Source of the DNA: Bacteroidales bacterium
GTDB taxonomy: Bacteria; Bacteroidota; Bacteroidia; Bacteroidales; F082
DNA: 20,426 nt
Direction of reading: 5' to 3'
NCBI GenBank assembly: GCA_029983675.1
Contig: JASBYY010000049.1
Span: 1 to 20,426, forward strand
In this document: positions 1 through 9,050 of the stretch, in pieces
Numbering within the stretch: the first letter of the stretch is position 1
Layout of the letters: every line of letters starts with the position of its first letter
Position numbers and translations under genes: made by a program
Notes under the pieces: generated by a model
The model's input: the letters and a program-made list of their open reading frames with translations, nothing else
Told to the model about the DNA's origin: nothing
Databases searched by the model: none

Positions 1-50
1 GGGCCTTGGCTTCCTTCGGGATGCTCCTCTTCATAAATTATTCTCATCAT
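1..50 (-). CDS. Possible 5' end of a gene running off the window edge
   Basis: On the minus strand an open frame starts with two consecutive ATG codons at 50 and 47 and runs without a stop to the window edge, giving about 16 acidic residues beginning MMRIIYEEEHPEG. A TATCTTTG box lies upstream at 212-219, which would imply a leader of roughly 155 nt. Nothing in these few residues identifies a family. It could equally be non-coding sequence; the call rests only on an open frame, a start and a distant promoter-like box. Confidence 0.25.
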   Translation of the reverse strand, partial: MMRIIYEEEHPEGSQG

Positions 51-211
51 GCAGCCTAATTTTGACTACCTACTTATTTCTGCATCATTCTCTGCATTCA
101 GCAGTACCGATTTGTGTTTTCGATACGATTAAAAAGACGATGACAGAAAGGAGCGGCTAATTATTTGACATTCAATAGGTAATGGATGAAGTAAAAAGCT
201 TTGTGGCATGA

Positions 212-219
212 CAAAGATA
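212..219 (-). promoter_or_regulatory. Candidate -7 box TATCTTTG
   Basis: The minus strand reads TATCTTTG, an exact match to the Bacteroidota -7 consensus TAnnTTTG. No TTTG is present at the expected -33 distance (about 239-242 reads TATT), so the promoter is incomplete. If active it would drive the possible gene leaving the window at 50. It lies downstream of the glucan synthase gene on the same strand. Confidence 0.3.
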
Positions 220-248
220 CTTCTGTCTCATTCTGACGAATAAATATT

Positions 249-357
249 GAGGGTGACCAAAAAGGGTAAAATTTTGACTTAATGATTTTGTAACTTATTG
301 ATAATCAATATTAGTTTTTGCAAAAATTGCCCCCAAAAGGACTTTTTAGTCACCCTC
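249..357. repeat. 109-bp element with 16-bp imperfect terminal inverted repeats
   Basis: The left end reads GAGGGTGACcAAAAAG from 249, and the reverse complement of the right end, finishing at 357, reads GAGGGTGACtAAAAAG, so 15 of 16 bases match. The AT-rich interior contains a second small inverted repeat, TATTGA-TAA-TCAATA. There is no coding capacity. TTGA lies next to the left end (247-250) and again just past the right end (358-361), a possible but imperfect target duplication. It could be a MITE-like remnant, or a long stem that helps end transcription of the glucan synthase gene, which stops 20 bp away. Confidence 0.5.
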
Positions 358-377
358 TTGAATGATGTAGAATCGGC

Positions 378-3300
378 TTAATGGAATACTATTTCATGTT
401 CTTTCCCGTCATCGACCAAGTCAATGCTGGTGCCTTGAATTGAGTCGCCCATTCTTTCATATTCCAAGGTGTAAGTGCTGCGGCCGTAACGGTAGCGTAT
501 CGTGAAACGATCCCAGTCGGTGGGCACCCTTGGCACGATGTGCAGGGTGTCGCCTTCTTTACGGAATCCCAGTATGTTCTCGATGCCTGTTTTGTATGCC
601 CATGATGCGGATCCGGTGTACCATGTCCATCCGCCACGTCCGGGAAGTTGGCGGTTGCTATAAATGTCGGCAGAGATGCAATAGGGTTCGACCTTGTATT
701 TCAGGACATCTGCGAGGGTCTGGGTGCGGTGAATGGGATTGATGAGCGAGTAGAGGAAATAAGCCATGTCGGTGCGTCCCTCCTTGAGTTGTGCCATGAT
801 ATACCACATGGCGCCATGCGTGTACTGACCGCCGTTTTCGCGGATGCCTTCGGGATACTGCATGATGTAGCCCGGATTATCGGCGGAATGCTGGAAGGCG
901 GGCGTGAGGAGCTGTATGATTTCAAGTTCGCGGTTGACCAAGCGAGCGTCGGTTTCACTGAAAATGGATTGCTTCTGTTCTTTTGTCGCCACATCGGTGA
1001 GGATGCTCCATGCCTGCGAGATGAGGTCGATCTGGCACTCGGTGTTGTTGTGCGAGCCCATGGGATGGCCATTGTCGAAGAAGGCACGGAGGAACCATGC
1101 ACCATCCCAAGCGTTTTCCTGAATAGCTTTGACAAGACGAGAGCGGAATTGTGAAAGTTCTTCGCAATAGCCGAGATCGGCATCGGGCATCAACTGGGTG
1201 ATGTGTTCCATCTTGGGAAGCAGGTCGCAGAGGAAGAAAGCCACCCAAACGCTCTCGCCTTTGCCTTCCACCCCAACGCGGCTCATGCCGTCGTTCCAGT
1301 CGCCGCATCCCATCAGAGGTAATCCGTGGATGCCGATGCGGCTCATGGAGTAATTGATGGAACGGCGGAGGTGCTCAAAGAGTGAGGCGTATATGAAATC
1401 AGGATGATGATCGCAAGAGAGATCTGCTGGATTCCAGTTTGCCGGAACCGTATAAGGAACACATCGTTCGGCTTCGCCTCGGGAGAGTTGTTCGGATTGA
1501 CAGAAAGGCACCTTTTCGGTTAGGATGTTGAGGTCGCCGGTGACGGTGATGTACTGGTGGGTTACATAGACGAGCCAGAGATAGTCGTCGCTGAAAGTCG
1601 TGCGGGCGCCAAGTTTCATGCTTTCATGCCACCAATGCAACACGTCGCCTTCGGAGAATTGGTGTGCGGCATGGTCGAGGATCTGTCGGCGGGCGTATGC
1701 AGGGTCGCTGTAAAGGCAACTCATCACATCTTGCAACTGGTCGCGGAAACCGGTGGCACCGCCGACCTGATAGAAACCGGCACGGGCGAACAAGCGGGAG
1801 GCATACACCTGATAAAGATACCATCGGTTCAGCATGTAGTTGAATGAACGGTCGGGGGTATCCACCTGAATGGCACTGAGCCTGTCATCCCAAAACTGTA
1901 CTACGGCACGGTATTCTTCGTCGATGACCGACTTGGAGAAAGCCCTTGTCTCTCGGTGTTCGCTTTCGATAACTGCAATGACAAAGATGACAGAGCGTTC
2001 GCTGTGAGCGGAGAGGCTGAAACTCATGCCGAGACACTTGCGGTTGGGATATTTGAGCGAATATGTAAAGTGCTCCATAGGCTGGTCGTCACCTACCGCA
2101 GTGAGCTGTATCCAGGTGTCGCGATACTGGTTGTGATAGGCATTTCTGACGAAAATGCTGTGGGTGGTTTCGTCCCATTCCGAATACAGGTAACGCGCGG
2201 TTTTTTCTTCGGTGGTTCCCAAGACGAGCTTATAAACCATGTCCAACTCGACTTCAACGGGGATGTCTGTTTTGTTTTCGAGCTTGATTTGGTAGTATTT
2301 TTCGAGACGTTTGGCCGATACAAAGACGCGGATCTTGACGTTGAGGTCGTCATACTGGGCGTCGAAAGCCGAGAACCCCTGTCCGTGACGCGCCGTGGCT
2401 GGGATGAATTGTTTCTTGTTGATGAGCAACATCTCGGAAGCGTTGTCGCGCACCATATCGTTGCTCCATCCGGTGAGTTTAAACTGTTGGGCGTTGAAGG
2501 CAAAAGTAAAACCCGCCATGGTGGCGCTGACGACACATCCGAAACGCGGATTGGCCATGACGTTCACCCAAGGCATCGGGGTGTTGGTGTTCGTTACCAC
2601 ATAGTCGCGTCCTTCGTTGTCGAAACCTCCGTACTGGTTGTAGAAGTCGAGACTGCTCCATACGCGGAACCGGGCGCTGGGTTTCATGACGGGATACTCC
2701 ACCTTATCCTGATATTGCTGGTTGATGGTCTCAAGACGGTGAAGTTGTTCCTCAATACGTTCGTGGCTGTTGAAACTGATACGGGCGACGGTGTGGAGTA
2801 GAATGCGTTCGTCATCGCTGATATCGTTGCCGTTGAGAATGAAGACTTTGCCCGTTTCCTCATGTGCCACCCAAAGGTGTTCGGTGTTGGCAATGTTTTG
2901 AATGAAGTGGGTCAGCCCATCGTGATCGTCTCCTGCAACATCGTTGATGAAGATAAGGTCAAGCACCATGCCATGAACCTTGTAATATTCAAAGGCGCAT
3001 AGCATTTCCTTTGCAAATTCCGAACATCCGATGTCGTCTATTTCCATCAAAACGATGGCGTTGTCGCCACTGATGCCAAAACGCCAAAGCCCGTCTTGCG
3101 ACAGGCGGTTCTTCACCAACAGATCTTGACGATGGTTGCCGAAGGTAGCGGTTTGAAGGAGGTATTTGGAGATGTTGTTGTAGAGATACATCTGTGAGCC
3201 TTTCAACAACGACATGTTGGTGCGCATGTTGTTGAAAACGGATGACTTTTTGAACGCATCTTCGATGTCAACGGAAGTCTTGTGGCTTTCTATCAGTTGG

Positions 3301-6300
3301 ATCAATTGCTCGCGCGATTTGGCGAAGCCCATAATCAGAAAGGCATATACGGTTTTTCCGGCGGGCACGTGGAGGCGACGGCGCATACTCATGATGGGGT
3401 CAAGTGTGGTGCCTTCCGTGTTGCTGAGTGTGCGTTGGTTTTCGATGACATGTGCATGGCGGATGCTGCCGCCTCGGCCAAGGAACTTCATGCGCGAGGT
3501 CTCGTATTTGGCCATGGTGGGGTCTTGCAGGTTGGTGACGGAACTTGACAACGTACTCGGACTGTGGTCGGTTCTTAAACTTTCATCCAACACCCCGGAG
3601 TCCTCGTTATCGACAAAAAGTTTATGCACCACATAGTTCCGGCAGTCATGCCCATTCAGATCAAACCGGCTGAAAAGCAAGGCCTGATGCTCCCTGTCGT
3701 ATTCGCTTATGATCTTCATGCTGTTGAAGACGCGGTGATTTTCATCGACTTCCTTGGGAGCCATGACCACCTCGCCGTAGCTGGTGATTTCAAGATCGAC
3801 ATCCTGAAGACCGTTGTTGGTGAAAGAGAACCGGCGGATTTCGGCGAAATAATCCTTGATGACGGTGACCTCGGTTTTCGTTTCGATGTCATTATCCACA
3901 CGCATGAAACACACCTTGTCGGAAGCGAAGCTGACACGGTACTGCGAAGGCATCACGTCAAGCGGGGAGTAGGTGTTGCTCCAAAGCTTGTCGTTGTTAA
4001 GATTGCGGATATACAAATAGGTGCCGTGATGATCGGCGCTGATCTTATGGTAGCGGTTGATGAGGATGTTGCGGTAACGGGAGAAGCCGGATCCGCGGTC
4101 GTTGAGCAAAACGGTGTAGTATCCATTGCTGACGACTCCGATTTCGGGGACGTTTGCGATGCCGTCATAGTCGCGTGCATCGCTTTCGGTCTGCACCTTG
4201 GAGTATTGGTAACGTTTGTATCGGGTCACCTTCAAATCGATATACGGCTTGACTTGGACTTTTTCTTTGAGCAGGGTTTCCATGGAGCCGAAGATGGGCT
4301 CCTGCATGAAATAACGTTGCAGGCAGTGGTCGGCGAGGTAATTGGCCAAGGATGCCAGGATCATGCCTTGGTGGTGTGCGTATTGGGCAAAGACGGGGAC
4401 ATGATCGTCCTCGTCGTAACTCTCATAAAAGCCCATGCCGTTATACATACCAAGGGCTTTGAAACGCTGCAGGTTTTCGTAAACGATACGGTCATTAATG
4501 CCTATGGTCAGCAATGAACTGTAGGGTGAGAGGACAATGCGGTCGGGGGTGGTGTTTTGGAATTTCAGATACGGAACGCCAAAAGCATGGTATTTGTAAT
4601 TCATGGCATCGTCAAGCTCGTTGTAGGCGGTCTCTGAAATGCCCCAAGGCAATGACTCGTTGATATTTTTCATGAAAGCGCGTTGTGTCCTGATGGCAAA
4701 ACTATAAGTCTCGTCCATCAGAGTGTGCTTGTAGGTGGGCAGGAAAATGAGCGGCATGAAATACTCGAACAAGGTGCCGTACCAAGAGGCGACACCTTTG
4801 TAGCCTTTGTATTGTACTAGCGTCTTGTCGAGACAGAACCAGTGTTTATAAGGGGCGTCGCCTTGTGCGATGGTGAGGAAACTGGTGAGACGGGCTTCGG
4901 AAGCGAAGTTGTTGTAGTGATAAGGCAACAAGGAGTGTGTGCCATAGTCGTAGCCGATGCTAAACACATCGAGTTCGGGATTGTAGAGCTTCGAAAAATC
5001 CGTTGCCTCAATCAGCTTGACTACATTCGACTTCAAACTGTCAACGAGCCCCCCCATTCCCTCCAATTGCAGAAGATAGCCTTTTAACGTATAGAGACAC
5101 GCGACAAAGTTACCGCTGTCACATGTGGAGATAAAGAAGTTGGGCAAGGCTTTCAGTGTTTCGATATGGTACCAATTGAACAGATGTCCATGCCATTTCT
5201 CCAATTGATTTACCGTATTGAGGATATGAGTAATGCGTTCGACAGCTTCATCATGGGTGATAAATCCCAATTCAGCGGCAGAGATGATGGACGTCAGCGA
5301 GTATCCTATATTGGTCGGCGAAGTCTTGTAGTCGGTTTTCTTGGTGCGGTTTTTCTGGAAATTGTCGGGGATGAGATAGTGGCTTTCTTCTTTCAACAGA
5401 CTGTCGAAGAAATGCCAAGTATCCTTCGCCAACACTTTGATTTCTTCCGTTTCTTCTGCGGTGAGGTTTTTTTTGTTCTGAGGAAATTTTTTGCCGAGCC
5501 AATACATCAGGAAGGGCGCGGTTGCCCATACCACGCAGATGAAAGCGGCGGCGAGATAGACAATGAGCGGGGCGTGAGGGATGCATAGCGTTATCGTAAC
5601 AATAATGGCGGCGGCAACATAGTTGAACCAGAACTTGCCGATATAATCGCCAATGGAACCCCTGGTGCTTCTTGCTGCCTCGTCGCTGGGCACCCAGTTG
5701 AGAAGGTTGCGGTGGGTGAATAACATGCGATGGCAGCTGCGCACGATGGCATCGGTGTACATCCAAGCCTCTTTGGGCAACAGGGCGAACTGCACCAACG
5801 AACGATAAAGCACCACGCCGATGCCACGCACCAAGGTCATGTAGTAATGGTAACGCTTGTTGAATTGGGGCAGTCGGGTGATTTGTCCCCAAAGGAAGAA
5901 AAGGATGGGGCAGGCAACCACTATCAACACTGCTAAAAGATACCAAACGGGACTTAGGTAGCTGCCGTTTCCTATGGCACTGCCGAAGCCAAAGAAAAGC
6001 ACGATGAGCAATGCCAGGCTGAGCACGCTTCGCCGCAAGTTGTCGAAGATCTTCCAGCGGCCAATGGTGTTCACTTGGTTTTTCACCTTTTCGCCGCGTT
6101 CGTTGCGGACACGATTGCGCAGCCATCCTATGATCTGCCAGTCGCCGCGGGTCCACCGGTGGTGACGCTTGGCATCGTCGATATAGTTGGAAGGGTTGTC
6201 GTCAAAGAGTTCGAGGTCGTTGATGAGGCAGCAGCGGATGTGGCATCCTTCGATGAGGTCGTGGCTGAGGATGAGGTTTTCGGGGAATGTGCCTTTCAGC

Positions 6301-8180
6301 ACCCGCTGAAACACTTTGAGGTCGTAAATGCCCTTGCCGCAGAAAGTGCCCTCGTTGAAAATGTCTTGATACAGTTCGAACGAGGCGGTGGTGTAAACGT
6401 CAAGTCCGCCTAAGCCGGCAAAGAGCTGCGCATAACGCGACTTGTTGGTGACTTCCACGTCCACGTTCACCCTTGGCTGCATAATTCCGTAGCCGGCTTC
6501 CACACGGCGACCATCGGCGGAAAGACGGGCTCGGTTCAGGGGGTGCGCCATGGCTCCGATGAGTTTTTGCGCCGAGTACAGCACCAGTTCGGTGTCGGTG
6601 TCGAGCGTGATGATGAAGGTGATGGGGCATTTTGAGGCGGGATGTTTACCGTTTTTCGCTGAACGTTTCGACCCGTTTTTCGCTCTCTCTTTCCGTTTTT
6701 CCGGTCCTTCGTTGGCAGTGAGCCACTGCGTGATGCTTTCGCAACGGAAACGTTTCTGCTTTTCTTCTTTCGAAGTGTTGCCCAAAAGCAAGTCGTTGAA
6801 ATGAAGGATGGCACCGCGTTTGCGTTCGTAGCCTAACCAGCAGCCTTCGCCCTCACTGTAGGCGCGGCGGCGGTAAACGAAGTTGAAGATTGGTGCGCCA
6901 TATTTCTCGTTCAATTCTTGCACTTTGGAGAGGCCGGCTTGCGCCACCTCATCGTCCCAAGGCATGTCTTCGCTGTCGCCAGCGGCGGCATCGCCGATAA
7001 GAGTGTAAAAGAGGTTCTGGGGACGACGTTCTAAGCGCTGCCCGTTGCTCGCACGGTTGATATTGGAAAGATAATACAACTCTAACTGTTCGAGTAATTC
7101 TATGGTCTTGTCCTTATTCTTCAGAATGGTGGGCATGATGACCATAGTGGCGTACTCCTTAGGGATCAGGCCGTCTTTGAACTTGATTTTAAAGGTGCTG
7201 ACCGGTTTGTGCAACTTGTATAGCAGTTGATTGAACAAGTCGATGACGATTTGACTCATTGGAACGATCATCAGCACGGAAAGAATCACGGTGAGCCATA
7301 CGCCTATCCGCGCGGACGTGCCGCCATCTGTCGCCCAATATGCAAAACCACAAGCCAACAGAATCGTGGAAAGACAGACAATGTTGATGTAAAGGTGGGC
7401 GCGACGATTCCATTTCTTAGGAGGAAAGAGCTGCCAGCCTACGTGCTCGCCTTTTTTATCTGCTTTTCGCACCATTTCCTTTACAAAATCGTATTCGCTC
7501 TTGCATGCTTTTTTCGACAACAAGACGATCTTGGCCCGATAGTCGTCTTTGGTCTGATCGCACATCTGGTCGTACATTTTCGCCTTCTCGCCCTTGAGCA
7601 TGTGCTCCGAAAAGCTGATACTGTCGATAAGCTCTGCTATCGGCATCTTTGTCATCTTTCTCATGGAGTTAATGAGGTTCATCATCATCAGGTTTTGACG
7701 CGCGGCCTCGTTCAGCTTGTCCATGTCGGCCATGGAATTGTCGGTAGGAGAATAGTGGTAGGAATGATTGGAGGCAAGTTGTTTGCACAAGTCGGCCAGT
7801 TCTTTCAGAATGATGCACTTCATCAGGGGCAGCAGGGCGCATACCTCCGGATATGAATAATAGTCTTTGCTTTCTTCTTGCACCCGTAGCAGGTGGTTGA
7901 AAAGCATCGTTTGCTCAATCTGATAGTGGCAGCGGGTCATGAACTCGTGCATCATCGCCCCCAACTGCTGGATGCGACGGTCGTCAATCATGCGGAACCC
8001 TTTGCTTTGCAAATCCACCTTCAGTACTTTCTCCTGCTCGCTAATCATGTAGTAGTTGTCCAAAATCCATTCATTGGTGCTTCCCACCAAACGCTGCGAC
8101 TTTGTTTCCTCAACCAATAGCAAATAGTACTTTGTAATGCTTTTAACGCTTTCCTTGAATGTCTTGTATGTGTTTTTCAT
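378..8180 (-). CDS. Cyclic beta-1,2-glucan synthase-like protein (NdvB/ChvB/Cgs type)
   Basis: A 2600-residue inner-membrane enzyme with the full domain order of cyclic beta-1,2-glucan synthases. These polymerise glucose from UDP-glucose, trim the chain by phosphorolysis and close it into a ring. Membrane segments lie near 263-312, 718-770 and 850-895. The GT84 glycosyltransferase part contains DTDTE (527-531) and HRWTRGDWQ (674-682, QxxRW-like). The middle glycoamylase-like domain, the presumed cyclisation module, spans about 950-1290 and includes TSPTNIGY at 953 and AHHQGM near 1268. Two GH94-type beta-sandwich regions follow (about 1330-1600 and 1830-2060), then the GH94 (alpha/alpha)6 region from about 2107 with GDWNDGM at 2293-2299, carrying the conserved acid. 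The length is close to family members of about 2800. A basic repeat-derived stretch at 492-517 is unusual. The gene appears monocistronic with its own promoter. The family call is firm; ring closure in this organism is inferred. Confidence 0.9.
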   Translation of the reverse strand: MKNTYKTFKESVKSITKYYLLLVEETKSQRLVGSTNEWILDNYYMISEQEKVLKVDLQSKGFRMIDDRRIQQLGAMMHEFMTRCHYQIEQTMLFNHLLRVQEESKDYYSYPEVCALLPLMKCIILKELADLCKQLASNHSYHYSPTDNSMADMDKLNEAARQNLMMMNLINSMRKMTKMPIAELIDSISFSEHMLKGEKAKMYDQMCDQTKDDYRAKIVLLSKKACKSEYDFVKEMVRKADKKGEHVGWQLFPPKKWNRRAHLYINIVCLSTILLACGFAYWATDGGTSARIGVWLTVILSVLMIVPMSQIVIDLFNQLLYKLHKPVSTFKIKFKDGLIPKEYATMVIMPTILKNKDKTIELLEQLELYYLSNINRASNGQRLERRPQNLFYTLIGDAAAGDSEDMPWDDEVAQAGLSKVQELNEKYGAPIFNFVYRRRAYSEGEGCWLGYERKRGAILHFNDLLLGNTSKEEKQKRFRCESITQWLTANEGPEKRKERAKNGSKRSAKNGKHPASKCPITFIITLDTDTELVLYSAQKLIGAMAHPLNRARLSADGRRVEAGYGIMQPRVNVDVEVTNKSRYAQLFAGLGGLDVYTTASFELYQDIFNEGTFCGKGIYDLKVFQRVLKGTFPENLILSHDLIEGCHIRCCLINDLELFDDNPSNYIDDAKRHHRWTRGDWQIIGWLRNRVRNERGEKVKNQVNTIGRWKIFDNLRRSVLSLALLIVLFFGFGSAIGNGSYLSPVWYLLAVLIVVACPILFFLWGQITRLPQFNKRYHYYMTLVRGIGVVLYRSLVQFALLPKEAWMYTDAIVRSCHRMLFTHRNLLNWVPSDEAARSTRGSIGDYIGKFWFNYVAAAIIVTITLCIPHAPLIVYLAAAFICVVWATAPFLMYWLGKKFPQNKKNLTAEETEEIKVLAKDTWHFFDSLLKEESHYLIPDNFQKNRTKKTDYKTSPTNIGYSLTSIISAAELGFITHDEAVERITHILNTVNQLEKWHGHLFNWYHIETLKALPNFFISTCDSGNFVACLYTLKGYLLQLEGMGGLVDSLKSNVVKLIEATDFSKLYNPELDVFSIGYDYGTHSLLPYHYNNFASEARLTSFLTIAQGDAPYKHWFCLDKTLVQYKGYKGVASWYGTLFEYFMPLIFLPTYKHTLMDETYSFAIRTQRAFMKNINESLPWGISETAYNELDDAMNYKYHAFGVPYLKFQNTTPDRIVLSPYSSLLTIGINDRIVYENLQRFKALGMYNGMGFYESYDEDDHVPVFAQYAHHQGMILASLANYLADHCLQRYFMQEPIFGSMETLLKEKVQVKPYIDLKVTRYKRYQYSKVQTESDARDYDGIANVPEIGVVSNGYYTVLLNDRGSGFSRYRNILINRYHKISADHHGTYLYIRNLNNDKLWSNTYSPLDVMPSQYRVSFASDKVCFMRVDNDIETKTEVTVIKDYFAEIRRFSFTNNGLQDVDLEITSYGEVVMAPKEVDENHRVFNSMKIISEYDREHQALLFSRFDLNGHDCRNYVVHKLFVDNEDSGVLDESLRTDHSPSTLSSSVTNLQDPTMAKYETSRMKFLGRGGSIRHAHVIENQRTLSNTEGTTLDPIMSMRRRLHVPAGKTVYAFLIMGFAKSREQLIQLIESHKTSVDIEDAFKKSSVFNNMRTNMSLLKGSQMYLYNNISKYLLQTATFGNHRQDLLVKNRLSQDGLWRFGISGDNAIVLMEIDDIGCSEFAKEMLCAFEYYKVHGMVLDLIFINDVAGDDHDGLTHFIQNIANTEHLWVAHEETGKVFILNGNDISDDERILLHTVARISFNSHERIEEQLHRLETINQQYQDKVEYPVMKPSARFRVWSSLDFYNQYGGFDNEGRDYVVTNTNTPMPWVNVMANPRFGCVVSATMAGFTFAFNAQQFKLTGWSNDMVRDNASEMLLINKKQFIPATARHGQGFSAFDAQYDDLNVKIRVFVSAKRLEKYYQIKLENKTDIPVEVELDMVYKLVLGTTEEKTARYLYSEWDETTHSIFVRNAYHNQYRDTWIQLTAVGDDQPMEHFTYSLKYPNRKCLGMSFSLSAHSERSVIFVIAVIESEHRETRAFSKSVIDEEYRAVVQFWDDRLSAIQVDTPDRSFNYMLNRWYLYQVYASRLFARAGFYQVGGATGFRDQLQDVMSCLYSDPAYARRQILDHAAHQFSEGDVLHWWHESMKLGARTTFSDDYLWLVYVTHQYITVTGDLNILTEKVPFCQSEQLSRGEAERCVPYTVPANWNPADLSCDHHPDFIYASLFEHLRRSINYSMSRIGIHGLPLMGCGDWNDGMSRVGVEGKGESVWVAFFLCDLLPKMEHITQLMPDADLGYCEELSQFRSRLVKAIQENAWDGAWFLRAFFDNGHPMGSHNNTECQIDLISQAWSILTDVATKEQKQSIFSETDARLVNRELEIIQLLTPAFQHSADNPGYIMQYPEGIRENGGQYTHGAMWYIMAQLKEGRTDMAYFLYSLINPIHRTQTLADVLKYKVEPYCISADIYSNRQLPGRGGWTWYTGSASWAYKTGIENILGFRKEGDTLHIVPRVPTDWDRFTIRYRYGRSTYTLEYERMGDSIQGTSIDLVDDGKEHEIVFH

Positions 8181-8288
8181 GTTCTCGATACTAATGATGT
8201 TTTGCGGTATGATGCTCTTAAACAGTTAATCCAAAATGTAAGGTGCTTATGATGTCGGTATTCATGCCGTGACTGTACGTAGTGTGTA

Positions 8289-8305
8289 AATCTAATGTTT
8301 AGATT
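8289..8305. repeat. Palindrome at the predicted glucan synthase transcription start
   Basis: A perfect 7-bp inverted repeat, AATCTAA-tgt-TTAGATT, begins 3 bp downstream of the -7 box at 8309-8316 and covers the expected start of transcription (about 8302). This is a natural place for a repressor operator. No regulator gene is adjacent, so its function is inferred from position only. Confidence 0.45.
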
Positions 8306-8308
8306 AGG

Positions 8309-8339
8309 CAAAGATAAGAATAAAAAGTTTATATTCAAA
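8309..8339 (-). promoter_or_regulatory. Promoter of the glucan synthase gene
   Basis: On the minus strand TTTG (8339-8336) is followed by exactly 19 bp and then TATCTTTG (8316-8309). This matches the Bacteroidota sigma-ABfr promoter (-33 TTTG, 19-bp spacer, -7 TAnnTTTG). Transcription should start near 8302, giving a leader of about 120 nt before the ATG at 8180. The rest of the 8181-8403 gap shows nothing beyond this promoter and the palindrome. Confidence 0.75.
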
Positions 8340-8403
8340 GAAAGACTTTGTGTTTTTTGGTTAAGAATCATGCTTTTTCATGGGATTTTCATTTTTCAAC
8401 CAT

Positions 8404-8444
8404 AAAAAAACGAGGGTAAAACAGCATTTCCGTCGCCCTCGTTT
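8404..8444 (-). terminator. Rho-independent terminator of the riboflavin operon
   Basis: On the minus strand AAACGAGGG (8444-8436) pairs perfectly with CCCTCGTTT (8416-8408), and the sequence continues into an uninterrupted T run ending at 8404. It lies about 130 nt after the ribH stop, and upstream of the glucan synthase promoter, so it insulates that gene from rib read-through. Confidence 0.9.
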
Positions 8445-8451
8445 CGTTGCC

Positions 8452-8502
8452 CCTATCGTCCAAGATAGGTGTTTTGCGATGATATAACCGGCTTTATATC
8501 AT
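8452..8502. other. Two additional hairpins in the ribH 3' untranslated region
   Basis: CCTATC (8452-8457) pairs with GATAGG (8464-8469) across a 6-nt loop, and ATGATATAA (8479-8487) pairs with TTATATCAT (8494-8502) across CCGGCT. Both are perfect, lie between the ribH stop and its terminator, and neither has a T run. They may stabilise the 3' end of the rib transcript. Confidence 0.35.
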
Positions 8503-8573
8503 TATTTTGCTTTCATTGTGCAGATAATGGTTTGCCATTTCGTGAAGAGACAAGACTCCGTCCGATGGACTAT

Positions 8574-9038
8574 TTACCCGATGTTCTTCAACAGGTTGAC
8601 CATCTCGATGGCGGTGGTGACGGCCTCAAAGCCTTTGTTTCCGGCTTTCGATCCGGCTCTTTCAATGGCTTGTTCGATGCTGTCGGTGGTCAGCACGCCG
8701 AAGATAACCGGCACGCCTGTCTGCAGTCCCACGTTGGCAATGCCTTTGGTGGTTTCGTTGGCCACCATGTCGAAATGAGGCGTGGCACCACGGATGACAG
8801 CTCCCAAGCAGACCACGGCATCGTACTTGCCGCTTTCGGCCAGCCTTTTGGCAATAAGCGGTATCTCGAAAGCTCCGGGCACCCATGCCACGTCAAGGTT
8901 GCTTTCGTCGCCGCCGTGACGCCTGAAGGCATCCACGGCGCCTCCCAATAGCTTATTGGTAATGATTTCGTTGAAACGACCCGCTACAATGGCGATTTTT
9001 TGGCCGTTTGCAATCAGTTTTCCTTCTAAAATATTCAT
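8574..9038 (-). CDS. ribH: 6,7-dimethyl-8-ribityllumazine synthase
   Basis: A 154-residue cytoplasmic enzyme that condenses 5-amino-6-ribitylamino-uracil with 3,4-dihydroxy-2-butanone 4-phosphate to give the lumazine precursor of riboflavin. Visible family motifs are GRFNE (20-24), VPGAFEIP (53-60) and GAVIRGATPHFD (79-90) with the catalytic-type histidine at 88. The length is normal for icosahedral-type lumazine synthases. It is the last gene of the riboflavin operon, 12 bp after ribBA, whose product supplies the butanone phosphate, and is followed by the terminator at 8404-8444. The ATG at 9038 is well placed, directly before the conserved N-terminal strand. Confidence 0.97.
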   Translation of the reverse strand: MNILEGKLIANGQKIAIVAGRFNEIITNKLLGGAVDAFRRHGGDESNLDVAWVPGAFEIPLIAKRLAESGKYDAVVCLGAVIRGATPHFDMVANETTKGIANVGLQTGVPVIFGVLTTDSIEQAIERAGSKAGNKGFEAVTTAIEMVNLLKNIG

Positions 9039-9050
9039 GTCTTGTATGAT

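Noticed and set aside
3624..4517. 297-residue open frame on the plus strand inside the glucan synthase gene
   Set aside because: It lies entirely antisense to conserved domains of the 2600-residue protein, matches no known family and has no promoter. It is a codon-usage shadow; the same applies to the frames at 1956-2801 and 5272-6156.
8452..8469. Second rho-independent terminator after ribH
   Set aside because: The hairpin has no T run on either strand. The strong terminator at 8404-8444 is sufficient.
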